Assembly (NCBI RefSeq): GCF_013343715.1
Contig: NZ_JABUNR010000023.1
Span: forward strand, 796 to 53,427
Reading direction: 5' to 3'
Length of the DNA stretch: 52,632 nucleotides
Origin: Mesobacillus harenae
Lineage (GTDB): Bacteria; Bacillota; Bacilli; Bacillales; Cytobacillaceae
The notes below the pieces were generated by a model. It was not told the DNA's origin and did no database searches. It saw only the letters and a program-made list of their open reading frames with translations. Both the position numbers and the translations under genes were made by a program. Below are positions 41,698 to 49,156 of this stretch, piece after piece (the stretch's first letter is position 1; every line of letters begins with the position of its first letter).

Positions 41698-42045
41698 ATG
41701 GGTAAGTTCCCGCCATTTCATCCTGATTGGCTAATAACCTTCTGGTTTAAAACACCAGGCCTCAATAGGCTGGATCCTCATTGGATGCTGGGTATTTTAG
41801 CGGTGTTCGGTACAGTGATCTTATATAGTTTGTGGAAGAGAAAGCAAAAAAGTGAGCCTGAAGCAGATGAACAGGCGTTTAAGCGATTATTGCTGAAAAA
41901 AAACGTTATTGAAGAGCAGCTTCTAAATCTCGAAGAACAGCGTAAACAGGGAGAGATAACCGAAGTGCTATACAGGAAGAGAATAGGAGAGTTTCAGGAG
42001 CATCTAGATATTGTCAAAAAACAGCTTCTCCAATTTACCTTATGA
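41698..42045 (+). CDS. Small membrane protein of the ccm operon (115 aa), coiled-coil tail
   Basis: One transmembrane helix (residues 30-45) is followed by a charged coiled-coil-like tail (KRLLLKKNVIEEQLLNLEEQRKQGEITEVLYRKRIGEFQEHLDIVKKQLLQ). The spacing 'GEITEVLYRKRI' again resembles the SHOCT/CcmI-like helical hairpin seen in the 322-aa and 119-aa proteins. The start ATG is 3 bp after the preceding stop. It overlaps or abuts ccmA. Probable membrane accessory of CcmFH, function unproven. Confidence 0.78.
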   Translation: MGKFPPFHPDWLITFWFKTPGLNRLDPHWMLGILAVFGTVILYSLWKRKQKSEPEADEQAFKRLLLKKNVIEEQLLNLEEQRKQGEITEVLYRKRIGEFQEHLDIVKKQLLQFTL

Positions 42046-42059
42046 AAGAGTTGGGAAAT

Positions 42060-42764
42060 ATGCTTGAGTTAAAGAATATGACAAAGATTCTGGGTGATAA
42101 GCTAATTTTAAAAAATGTCAGCTTGGTCCTTAATAAGGGTGAAACGCTAGCTGTAATAGGACCTAACGGAGCTGGTAAAAGCACATTCTTTAAATGCACT
42201 GTAGGACTTCTGCAGCCAACTAGCGGAGATATCATTATTGAGGGCCAGAAGATACAGAAAAACTCTGCAGAGATTAAAAGAAAGATTGGGTTCTTAGGCC
42301 ATGAATCTTTTCTCTATAACACGCTTACTCCGATGGAGAATCTTAAGTTCTACGGAAAATTATTTAAAGTCAAAAATATTGATGAGAAGGCCACCAGGCT
42401 GCTAAAGGAAGTCGGCCTCCATTACTTTAAAGAGATTCCGATCCGCTCATTTTCTCGGGGCATGATGCAGAGGCTAGCGATTGCGAGAGTATTGCTGGCG
42501 GAGCCGGACATTTTGATGCTGGACGAACCGCATACCGGGCTAGACCAGGAGGCAGTTGCATTGCTTAATAGAATCATTAAACAAAAACAGACAAACGGAA
42601 CTTCCATCCTAATTATCTCTCATGATTTTGATCAGGTTCATGAACTTGCTGATAGAGTAACCATTCTAAACAAGGGCCGGATAACAGAAACAATTCAGCT
42701 GACATCGGACATTGATTTGCCGAAAATGAAAGATTGGTATGCAGAGGCGGTGGCTCAAAAATGA
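42060..42764 (+). CDS. ccmA: Haem exporter ATP-binding protein CcmA
   Basis: ATPase of the CcmABCD complex, which releases holo-CcmE from CcmC. The 234-aa product has Walker A GPNGAGKST, Q-loop, signature SFSRGMMQRLAIARVLL, Walker B DILMLDEPHTGLD and H-loop SHDFDQ. The start is uncertain: ATG 42060 gives the family-like MLELKNMTK, while an in-frame ATG at 42042 overlaps the previous stop (ATGA-type coupling) and adds six residues. Neither has a strong ribosome binding site. It overlaps ccmB by 4 nt. Confidence 0.93.
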   Translation: MLELKNMTKILGDKLILKNVSLVLNKGETLAVIGPNGAGKSTFFKCTVGLLQPTSGDIIIEGQKIQKNSAEIKRKIGFLGHESFLYNTLTPMENLKFYGKLFKVKNIDEKATRLLKEVGLHYFKEIPIRSFSRGMMQRLAIARVLLAEPDILMLDEPHTGLDQEAVALLNRIIKQKQTNGTSILIISHDFDQVHELADRVTILNKGRITETIQLTSDIDLPKMKDWYAEAVAQK

Positions 42765-43441
42765 GCATTTTAATAGATGCCTGGACTATTGCCTGGAAGG
42801 ATTTAAGCAACGAGCTGAAAACCAAACAGACGATTGGTATGATGGTTATTTTTTCAAGCCTGGTTATCCTAGTGTTCAGTTTTGCATTCGATCCAACGAA
42901 TAACATGGTCAAAGCGGTAATACCAGGCTTAGTCTGGCTGATTACTATCTTTTCTGGGATCCTTGGACTGAACCGTTCCTTTTTGTCAGAGCATGAAAAT
43001 GATTGTCTTACCGGGTTAAGGTCAGCGCCAATTGATCCATCAAGTATTTACCTCGGTAAAGTCCTTGCCAACTTTATAGTCGTAACAGTTGTTCAGGTGA
43101 TTAGTATACCAGTGTTATTCATCTTGTTTGATTACCGTTTTCTCGGAGCAATCCTATGGTTTATGTTAATTGTTATTGTAGGAACGTTTGGTTTCATCAT
43201 TGTTGGCACGTTTCTGGCGGCCTTAGCAGCGAATGCGAAAAACAGTGAGATGCTTCTTCCAGTCTTGCTGCTGCCTTTATTGAGTCCTTTAATGATCGCA
43301 GCAGTACAGGGTACAAGGATTGTGCTCGAAAATCAGGATATATCGGATGCTATATCGTGGCTGCAGCTAATGGCCGCATACGACCTGCTGTTTTTGGCCG
43401 CTTGCTTTTTCTTATTTGAGTTTATTATGGAGGGATCCTGA
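42761..43441 (+). CDS. ccmB: Haem exporter membrane subunit CcmB
   Basis: A 226-aa membrane subunit of CcmABCD with six hydrophobic segments. N-terminus is IDAWTIAWKDLSNELKTKQ, typical of CcmB (amphipathic start followed by the FSSLVILVFSFAF helix). RSAPIDPSSIYLGKV and LLPLLSPLMIAAV are family landmarks. ATG 42761 overlaps the ccmA stop (ATGA). It overlaps ccmC by 1 nt. All this indicates stoichiometric translation of ABC subunits. Confidence 0.92.
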   Translation: MSILIDAWTIAWKDLSNELKTKQTIGMMVIFSSLVILVFSFAFDPTNNMVKAVIPGLVWLITIFSGILGLNRSFLSEHENDCLTGLRSAPIDPSSIYLGKVLANFIVVTVVQVISIPVLFILFDYRFLGAILWFMLIVIVGTFGFIIVGTFLAALAANAKNSEMLLPVLLLPLLSPLMIAAVQGTRIVLENQDISDAISWLQLMAAYDLLFLAACFFLFEFIMEGS

Positions 43442-44151
43442 TGAGTAAGGTTTCTGGAATTATTGATAAACTGCTATTTTTTACATTGGTTCCATCATTT
43501 TTTCTAGCGTTATGGTTAGTGTTTATCTGGTCGCCTGTAGAACGTGTGATGGGTGCACCGCAAAAAATCTTCTATTTTCATGTCGGCTGTGCCTGGGTAG
43601 CTTTTCTAGCTTTCATTATCGTTGGTTATTACAGTGTTCGAAATTTGATAAAACCGAATATGAATCATCATATTGCCGCAGGTATTTCAGCCGAAATAGG
43701 TGTCATCTTTACGACAGTTACGCTTCTGTCAGGAATGATATGGGGTAAATCGAGCTGGAACACTTGGTGGACGTGGGAACCCCGTCTTGCAACCACTTTG
43801 ATTTTGTGGTTCATCTATGTGGCATACCTCTTTGTCCGTAAAATGGAAGGATCTTGGGAAAATATCGCAAGATTATCTGCTGTATTTGGGATCATAGGCT
43901 GCATTAATGTTCCCATCGTCTTTATGGCAATCCGGTGGTGGAATACAAAGCTGCATCCTGTTGTATTCGGTGAAGGCAAAGACCAATCTGGCGGCGGAAT
44001 CGCACCTGAGATGCTGCTTACACTATTGTTCAGTATTTTTACAATCACAGTCCTTTATGCATTTCTAATGAGAAAAGGAATCGAAATTGAGAAGATGCGT
44101 GATACCGTCAGGAGAGCAAAGAATAGAGCAATCAGCAGACTTGCAAGCTAA
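43441..44151 (+). CDS. ccmC: Haem handling membrane protein CcmC
   Basis: Loads haem onto CcmE. The 236-aa product has six transmembrane segments and tryptophan-rich signature WWTWEPRLATTLILWF (residues 109-124). Flanking external histidines are in YFHVGCAW (His47) and KLHPVVFGEG, the axial haem ligands of the family. ATG overlaps ccmB (TGATG) with AGGGATCC upstream. A 58-bp gap separates it from ccmD. Confidence 0.94.
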   Translation: MSKVSGIIDKLLFFTLVPSFFLALWLVFIWSPVERVMGAPQKIFYFHVGCAWVAFLAFIIVGYYSVRNLIKPNMNHHIAAGISAEIGVIFTTVTLLSGMIWGKSSWNTWWTWEPRLATTLILWFIYVAYLFVRKMEGSWENIARLSAVFGIIGCINVPIVFMAIRWWNTKLHPVVFGEGKDQSGGGIAPEMLLTLLFSIFTITVLYAFLMRKGIEIEKMRDTVRRAKNRAISRLAS

Positions 44152-44209
44152 AAGTGAGTGCTGCTTAAAAAACCTAGAAAACTAGTTGGAAACTTAAGGA
44201 GGATTATTA

Positions 44210-44341
44210 ATGACTTACTTATTTATGACCTATACAATCATCTGGGCTTTAATCTCAGGATATGTTCTTATCTTAGGAAAACGCCAAAAGCAGCTTCAAA
44301 AGGAAATTAAATTGTTAGAGGAATGGAACACAGAACAGTAA
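44210..44341 (+). CDS. ccmD: CcmD-like small membrane protein (43 aa)
   Basis: A 43-aa single-pass protein: MTYLFMTYTIIWALISGYVL, then the basic/charged helix GKRQKQLQKEIKLLEEW. This is the usual layout and position of CcmD, which stabilises CcmC and CcmE and is needed to release holo-CcmE. AAGGAGG lies 7 nt before the ATG. Assignment rests on position and topology, since CcmD proteins are barely conserved in sequence. Confidence 0.8.
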   Translation: MTYLFMTYTIIWALISGYVLILGKRQKQLQKEIKLLEEWNTEQ

Positions 44342-44356
44342 AAGCAGGTGGAAAAG

Positions 44357-44860
44357 ATGGGGAAGAAACTTGTTCCAATTATTGTAATAATCGCCGTTGC
44401 AGGTGTACTCGGGTTTCTCGTTAATGGTCTAGGAGGAAAAGCCTCTGCCAATCCTGGAGACAGGGCAATTGAATTCGAGCTTAAGGATATCAATGGAGAG
44501 ACTTACAGGTTGTCCGATTTTAAAGGGCAAACAGTTGTTTTAAATTATTTTGCGACATGGTGCGCTCCTTGTATTGAGGAAGCACCAGAGCTCGAAGCGT
44601 TTGGTACGGAATATAAGGATGCAGCATTGCTAATAATCGCAAAAGGCGAAACGAAGAAAAGAATGGAAAAGTATATCAATGAACAAGGTTCGAAGTTGAT
44701 CTACTTACTTGATACTAAGGAAGAAACGTCTAAGGAATATAGCGTTATCGGCCAGCCTGAAACCATTATTATTGATAAAAATGGTGTGATAGTCGAACGT
44801 TTTTCAGGTCCAACAACCAAAACAGATTTAATTAATTTAATTGAAAAAACTTCACCTTAA
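44357..44860 (+). CDS. ccmG: ResA/CcmG-type membrane-anchored thiol-disulfide oxidoreductase
   Basis: A 167-aa thioredoxin-fold protein with an N-terminal anchor (residues 5-24) and active site WC69APC72. The fold continues through IGQPETIIIDKNGVI, which carries the cis-Pro. It should reduce apocytochrome CxxCH/CxxCK disulfides outside the membrane before haem attachment. It could equally be named resA. The ATG at 44357 is about 7 nt after GCAGGTGG. The GTG at 44348 falls inside that site. Directly upstream of nrfH. Confidence 0.9.
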   Translation: MGKKLVPIIVIIAVAGVLGFLVNGLGGKASANPGDRAIEFELKDINGETYRLSDFKGQTVVLNYFATWCAPCIEEAPELEAFGTEYKDAALLIIAKGETKKRMEKYINEQGSKLIYLLDTKEETSKEYSVIGQPETIIIDKNGVIVERFSGPTTKTDLINLIEKTSP

Positions 44861-44922
44861 CTTGGTTAAAGCACTATTAGTGTTTTAATAGATATTTTCT
44901 ATTAAAGGGAGGTGAGAGAGAG

Positions 44923-45447
44923 ATGTTTAAAAAGATTTGGAAGGTAGACAAACGGCTGCTGCTGTTTATTGGGGTATTTGCAGGTATTATCTTTTCGGTG
45001 GTAACTGTAAAAACACTTGCTTATACAGATTCACCCGAGTTTTGCAGCGGCTGTCACATTATGACGGAGGTCCATAATTCGTTTACCGATTCAAACCATG
45101 CAGGGCTTAGCTGCGGGGACTGCCACCTGCCGCATGACAATGTGGTCAATAAGTATACGTACAAGGCAAAGGCAGGAATGAACCATGTGTATTACAACAC
45201 GCTTGGTGAAGAAAAGATACCAAAAGTACTTCATCCAGTGGAAAGTACTGAACAAGTGGTAAATGAAAACTGTATCGACTGTCATGAAAACACTTTAAAT
45301 AATGTTTCGCATGATTCGAAAGACAGCTGTGTTACCTGCCATCAGTCAGTGCCGCATGGGAAAGGATTTAAAACAGAAGATTTTTACAAAGCACCAAAAC
45401 CAGGGGAGTTACTAGAAAATAAGGGAGGTACGTTTAACAATGGCTAG
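44923..45447 (+). CDS. nrfH: Cytochrome c nitrite reductase small subunit NrfH
   Basis: A membrane-anchored tetrahaem quinol dehydrogenase of the NapC/NirT family. It takes electrons from menaquinol and passes them to NrfA. The 174-aa product has one N-terminal helix (residues 10-30) and four CxxCH motifs: CSGCH 41-45, CGDCH 64-68, CIDCH 117-121 and CVTCH 136-140. GGGAGGTGAG precedes the ATG. It overlaps nrfA by 8 nt. The first haem site is followed by the H-I-M segment typical of NrfH, where Met49-region residues can act as axial ligand. Confidence 0.96.
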   Translation: MFKKIWKVDKRLLLFIGVFAGIIFSVVTVKTLAYTDSPEFCSGCHIMTEVHNSFTDSNHAGLSCGDCHLPHDNVVNKYTYKAKAGMNHVYYNTLGEEKIPKVLHPVESTEQVVNENCIDCHENTLNNVSHDSKDSCVTCHQSVPHGKGFKTEDFYKAPKPGELLENKGGTFNNG

Positions 45448-46876
45448 GAATCTACGTTGGGCATATTTGCTCCTAGTCGCTGTCATACTTGTCATCTCAG
45501 GTTGTTCCAGTTCAAACGATAAAGAGACATCGGCCAGTGAATTAAAAACTGGACTGGACAAGGATGAAATTAAAAATGAAGCATTTAAGGATTTATTTCC
45601 GCTTCAATATGACAGCTACATGAAAAATGGGGAAGATCATGAAGATACAAAATATAGTGGGTCCGTAAAACGCAGTAAATATGATGCGGACAAAGAACCT
45701 TATCTTCCTATTTTGTTTAATGGATATGGATTTGCAACTGAATATAATGAAGATCGCGGACATATATACGCAAATGAAGATGTTCGTGCGGTAGCAAGGA
45801 TTACCGATAAATCAATTGGATCTTGTTTAACTTGTAAGTCATCTGCTGTTCCGCACTTAATCGAAGAATTGGGTGACGATTATTGGGGCGGCAATTTTAA
45901 TAAAGATATCTGGCCGAAAGCAGAGGCTATGGGGCATTCCTCTATTGGATGTTCGGACTGCCATGATCCCGAAACAATGGATCTGCGGATTACCCGCCCT
46001 AGTTTTATTAAGGCAATGGAATCACAAGGTACAGATATTTCAAATGCAACGAAGAACGACATGCGTAACTATGTGTGTGCACAATGCCATGTTGAGTACT
46101 ATTTTGATGCCGGCAATGGTGAAGTAACCTTCCCTTGGGCAAATGGATTTAAGGCTGAAGATATGTATGAATACTATGACACAACAGCAAAAGCAAACGG
46201 TTTTGAAAAAGACTGGGTTCATAATGTTTCCGGTACACCAATGATAAAAGCACAGCATCCAGAGTTTGAGACTCATATGGAGGGTCCGCACGGGCAGGCA
46301 GGAGTAACTTGTTCGGACTGCCATATGCCATATGAGCGGGTAGACGGCAAAAAGAAAATTACCTCTCACTGGTGGACTTCTCCGCTAAAAACAATGGAGC
46401 AGTCTTGTGCAACCTGTCATACTAACCGTACTGCAGACGAGCTGAAAGATCGGATTGGTGAAATTCAGGATACACATATGGAAGGGCTTCATAAAGCAGA
46501 AGACATTTCAATTACGGCACATTATTATATCAATAAGATGATTACTAGTGGTGTCAGTGAAGATAAAGTTAAGCAGGCACAGGAGCATGTCCGTAAAGGG
46601 CAATGGATGTGGGATATTGTCGCGGCTGAAAACGCAGCTGGATTCCATAACCCGCAAGGAGCTATGGATAACTTAAGGGTTTCTGTAGAGGAATCAAATG
46701 AAGCCATTAAGCTGGCAACCGAGGAACTGGTTAAGAAAGAAGTAAATCTTGAGGAATTAAAGAAAGAGATAGAAAAGGCGAAAAAGGCTGTGACATCTGA
46801 AACGGACAATTTCAAGAAGAAAGAGCATGCGATCAACAGCTACTTCCCTGCTCAACAGCCTCCAGCGCCAAAATAA
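45440..46876 (+). CDS. nrfA: Ammonia-forming cytochrome c nitrite reductase, catalytic subunit NrfA
   Basis: Reduces nitrite to ammonium with six electrons (DNRA). The 478-aa pentahaem protein has a lipobox ending at Cys22 (LVISGC), so it is a lipoprotein as expected for a monoderm. The active-site haem motif is CLTCK (129-133), and the others are CSDCH (171-175), CAQCH (213-217), CSDCH (291-295) and CATCH (323-327). The segments AQCHVEYYF and IKAQHPEFETHMEGPHG carry Ca-site and axial residues. The long C-terminal helices match NrfA dimer contacts. GGGAGGT precedes the ATG inside the nrfH end. Terminal gene of the operon. Confidence 0.97.
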   Translation: MARNLRWAYLLLVAVILVISGCSSSNDKETSASELKTGLDKDEIKNEAFKDLFPLQYDSYMKNGEDHEDTKYSGSVKRSKYDADKEPYLPILFNGYGFATEYNEDRGHIYANEDVRAVARITDKSIGSCLTCKSSAVPHLIEELGDDYWGGNFNKDIWPKAEAMGHSSIGCSDCHDPETMDLRITRPSFIKAMESQGTDISNATKNDMRNYVCAQCHVEYYFDAGNGEVTFPWANGFKAEDMYEYYDTTAKANGFEKDWVHNVSGTPMIKAQHPEFETHMEGPHGQAGVTCSDCHMPYERVDGKKKITSHWWTSPLKTMEQSCATCHTNRTADELKDRIGEIQDTHMEGLHKAEDISITAHYYINKMITSGVSEDKVKQAQEHVRKGQWMWDIVAAENAAGFHNPQGAMDNLRVSVEESNEAIKLATEELVKKEVNLEELKKEIEKAKKAVTSETDNFKKKEHAINSYFPAQQPPAPK

Positions 46877-46891
46877 ATATAGGTAAGTTAG

Positions 46892-46930
46892 GAAAACACT
46901 GTGCGAATAGTACTTGCACGGTGTTTTCTT
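46892..46930 (+). terminator. Terminator of the ccm-nrf operon
   Basis: GAAAACACTGTGC pairs with GCACGGTGTTTTC (one G-U pair) around an 11-nt loop, then a T-rich tail. Confidence 0.85.
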
Positions 46931-47102
46931 TAGTTTTACAAAAAAACGGAGGGGTGTCAACAGTTTTTTACACACATAGATTCACAGACAGCAGGAAACC
47001 ATTTACTGCTAGCAAGGTAACGAAAGTTGTTGCTCTCCTTTATAAAAACCAATAGAATAATTTGTTGGTGTAAAATCTTTAATTGGTAAAGGAGCGTTTT
47101 TC

Positions 47103-48302
47103 ATGCCGCGAGCATTATGGCTTCTAATAATCGGAATGGCAGTAAATGTAACGGCCTCTTCCTTTCTTTGGCCTTTAAATACGATCTATATTCATCAGCA
47201 TCTTGGCAAAACTCTGTCTGTTGCTGGCCTTATTTTAATGTTAAATTCAGCAGCGAGTGTTGCCGGTAATCTATATGGAGGGATTTTATACGATAAAATT
47301 GGCGGCTATAAAAGTATCCTCCTAGGAATTTTGATTACGTTCTTCGCTTTGCTTGGCTTAAGTGTCTGGCACCATTGGCCAGCTTACATCTTCTTTTTAA
47401 CCATTATTGGTTTCGGTTCTGGGATCGTGTTTCCTTCCATGTATGCAATGGCTGGTTCAGTATGGCCAACTGGAGGAAGAAAAGCGTTTAATTCCATTTA
47501 TGTGGCCCAGAACCTTGGAGTTGCGGTCGGAGCAGCATTAGGGGGTGTAGTTGCTTCTTACTCATTCCAGCTGATATTCATCGCGAATGCACTGATGTAT
47601 TTTATATTTTTAATTATAGCTGGGGTAGGATATCGCAAAATTAATACGAATCCTGTAAGTCAAACAACGATCCTTCAGGAGGGTGGCAAAGTTAAAAACC
47701 ACACTAAGCTTTATGCGTTATTGGTTCTGTGTATCGGGTATCTACTTTGCTGGGTTGGCTATGTCCAGTGGCAGTCTACCATTCCTGCATATACCCAGGA
47801 GCTTAACATATCCCTGAACCAGTACAGTATTTTGTGGACTTTAAACGGAGCCTTAATTGTGCTTGCCCAGCCTTTGATGAACAGAATGGTCAAGCCTTTT
47901 GAAAATGCCCTAAAGAAGCAGATTATTATAGGAATGGTTATTTTTATGGGCTCTTTTGCTGTCGCAGCAGCCGCAACAGAATTTGCCTTTTTCCTAACAG
48001 CCATGGCTATTTTAACAATTGGTGAAATGTTAATTTGGCCCGCGGTGCCAACCATCGCAAATGAACTTGCACCAAAAGGGCGTGAAGGGTTTTACCAGGG
48101 GGTTGTCAACAGTACGGCTACAGGAGGCAGAATGATCGGCCCTCTGCTTGGTGGCCTTCTTGTTGATAACTATGGTATGTCAATGATGTTTGCTGTACTG
48201 ATTGGGTTGTTTGTTATTTCGATCTTTACCACTATCGTCTATGACAAAAAACTCAAACAGGGAGCACAACTCCCAGCAAATGCTTCAAAAACAGCGTCTT
48301 AG
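47103..48302 (+). CDS. yttB: Major facilitator superfamily transporter (YttB-like)
   Basis: A 399-aa inner-membrane protein with 12 hydrophobic segments. The MFS motif between TM2 and TM3 is GGILYDKIGGYKS, and the central loop and second half contain TIGEMLIWPAVPTIANELAPKGREGFYQG. The drug- or efflux-type N-terminus NVTASSFLWPLNTIYIHQHLG is shared with B. subtilis YttB (397 aa). The substrate is unknown. The ATG follows AAAGGAGCG. Monocistronic. No nitrite or nitrate transporter signature is visible, so it is not clearly part of the nrf system. Confidence 0.88.
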   Translation: MPRALWLLIIGMAVNVTASSFLWPLNTIYIHQHLGKTLSVAGLILMLNSAASVAGNLYGGILYDKIGGYKSILLGILITFFALLGLSVWHHWPAYIFFLTIIGFGSGIVFPSMYAMAGSVWPTGGRKAFNSIYVAQNLGVAVGAALGGVVASYSFQLIFIANALMYFIFLIIAGVGYRKINTNPVSQTTILQEGGKVKNHTKLYALLVLCIGYLLCWVGYVQWQSTIPAYTQELNISLNQYSILWTLNGALIVLAQPLMNRMVKPFENALKKQIIIGMVIFMGSFAVAAAATEFAFFLTAMAILTIGEMLIWPAVPTIANELAPKGREGFYQGVVNSTATGGRMIGPLLGGLLVDNYGMSMMFAVLIGLFVISIFTTIVYDKKLKQGAQLPANASKTAS

Positions 48303-48417
48303 GATCAAGTTAAGTGTTGCCTGAACACTAAAAGGGTTATGAAATATATGTCAGTTAAAAAACTTTATGTAACTTTTTCCTCCAGCTTTCGTATTTAAAA
48401 GGAAGGAGGAGATTTAT

Positions 48418-48657
48418 TTGAAGAGATATCTTGTGTTCATAGCCTGTTTTCTACTGCTGCATACGGCATTTCAGCTTCTACTAGGATTATGGCTGACAGC
48501 TGCATATATTCCAGATTTTTCTGCCTTAGAACAAAGTTCGAAACAGGAAGTTGTTTTCGGTGAGAACTCATGGGGTTCATCGTTCTTTATGTTCGTAGCA
48601 GCGACTATTGCCTATTTTATCTCACATCTTTCTTTAAAAACTGCGAAAAACGGTTAA
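48418..48657 (+). CDS. Small two-helix membrane protein, function unknown (79 aa)
   Basis: I do not recognise this protein. It has two predicted transmembrane helices (about residues 4-29 and 54-71) joined by an acidic external loop (FSALEQSSKQEVVFGENSW). TTG start is 8 nt after GGAAGGAGGAG, a strong ribosome binding site. No terminator is obvious after it. It precedes the leuS T-box leader by about 210 bp. Confidence 0.7.
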   Translation: MKRYLVFIACFLLLHTAFQLLLGLWLTAAYIPDFSALEQSSKQEVVFGENSWGSSFFMFVAATIAYFISHLSLKTAKNG

Positions 48658-48807
48658 GTATGCTTTTAAAGCTTTAAATAGTTGTCTATAATAATTTACT
48701 GCAGAAGCTAAGAACTTTCCCCTGCTGCCTGCATACCGTATATATTACTTGTTCCTTTGAAGATTAGCCTAGCTTGCATCTTTATGGGAAATTTAATACA
48801 ATATCAC

Positions 48808-48813
48808 TATAAT
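48808..48813 (+). promoter_or_regulatory. Possible -10 element of the leuS transcript
   Basis: TATAAT, about 55 bp before the first T-box stem. The -35 region 17 nt upstream is poor, so the call is tentative. Confidence 0.35.
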
Positions 48814-48865
48814 CTGAATATGAAATAACTTTGATTAGGAATAGTAATGATGTTTTGTCCGATCT

Positions 48866-49057
48866 AGAGAGTTGGCGGCAGGTGCAAGCCAACCGGACCC
48901 ATCGTGAACTCACCTTTGAGTTGCAAGTGTGAATTTCCAGTAATGCTTGCCGTTTTCCGCGTTAAGGAGTTAATGAAGCGAGTGACTTGTCACTAATTGT
49001 GGGTGGTACCGCGGGAGATATACATATCCTCTCGTCCCTTATAGGGATGGGAGTTTT
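48866..49057 (+). ncRNA. T-box leader (tRNA-Leu sensing) of leuS
   Basis: The T-box sequence GGGTGGTACCGCGG is at 49000-49013. The specifier loop near 48905-48912 reads GAACTCACC, giving CTC for leucine. The AG-bulge/Stem I apical region lies in GGCGGCAGGTGCAAGCC. The terminator CTCTCGTCCC/GGGATGGGAG with T7 ends at about 49057. Uncharged tRNA-Leu should favour the antiterminator and leuS expression. The window's own tRNA-Leu genes have TAA and TAG anticodons. The CTC-matching GAG isoacceptor is not here. Confidence 0.92.
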
Positions 49058-49156
49058 TTTATTTGTCCGGCATATAGCCGTTCAAAAACTTCAATTGCAT
49101 GGGCTAATTAGCTCTTACACAATAACAACTATTTTTATTTACTAGGAGGAAAAGAA

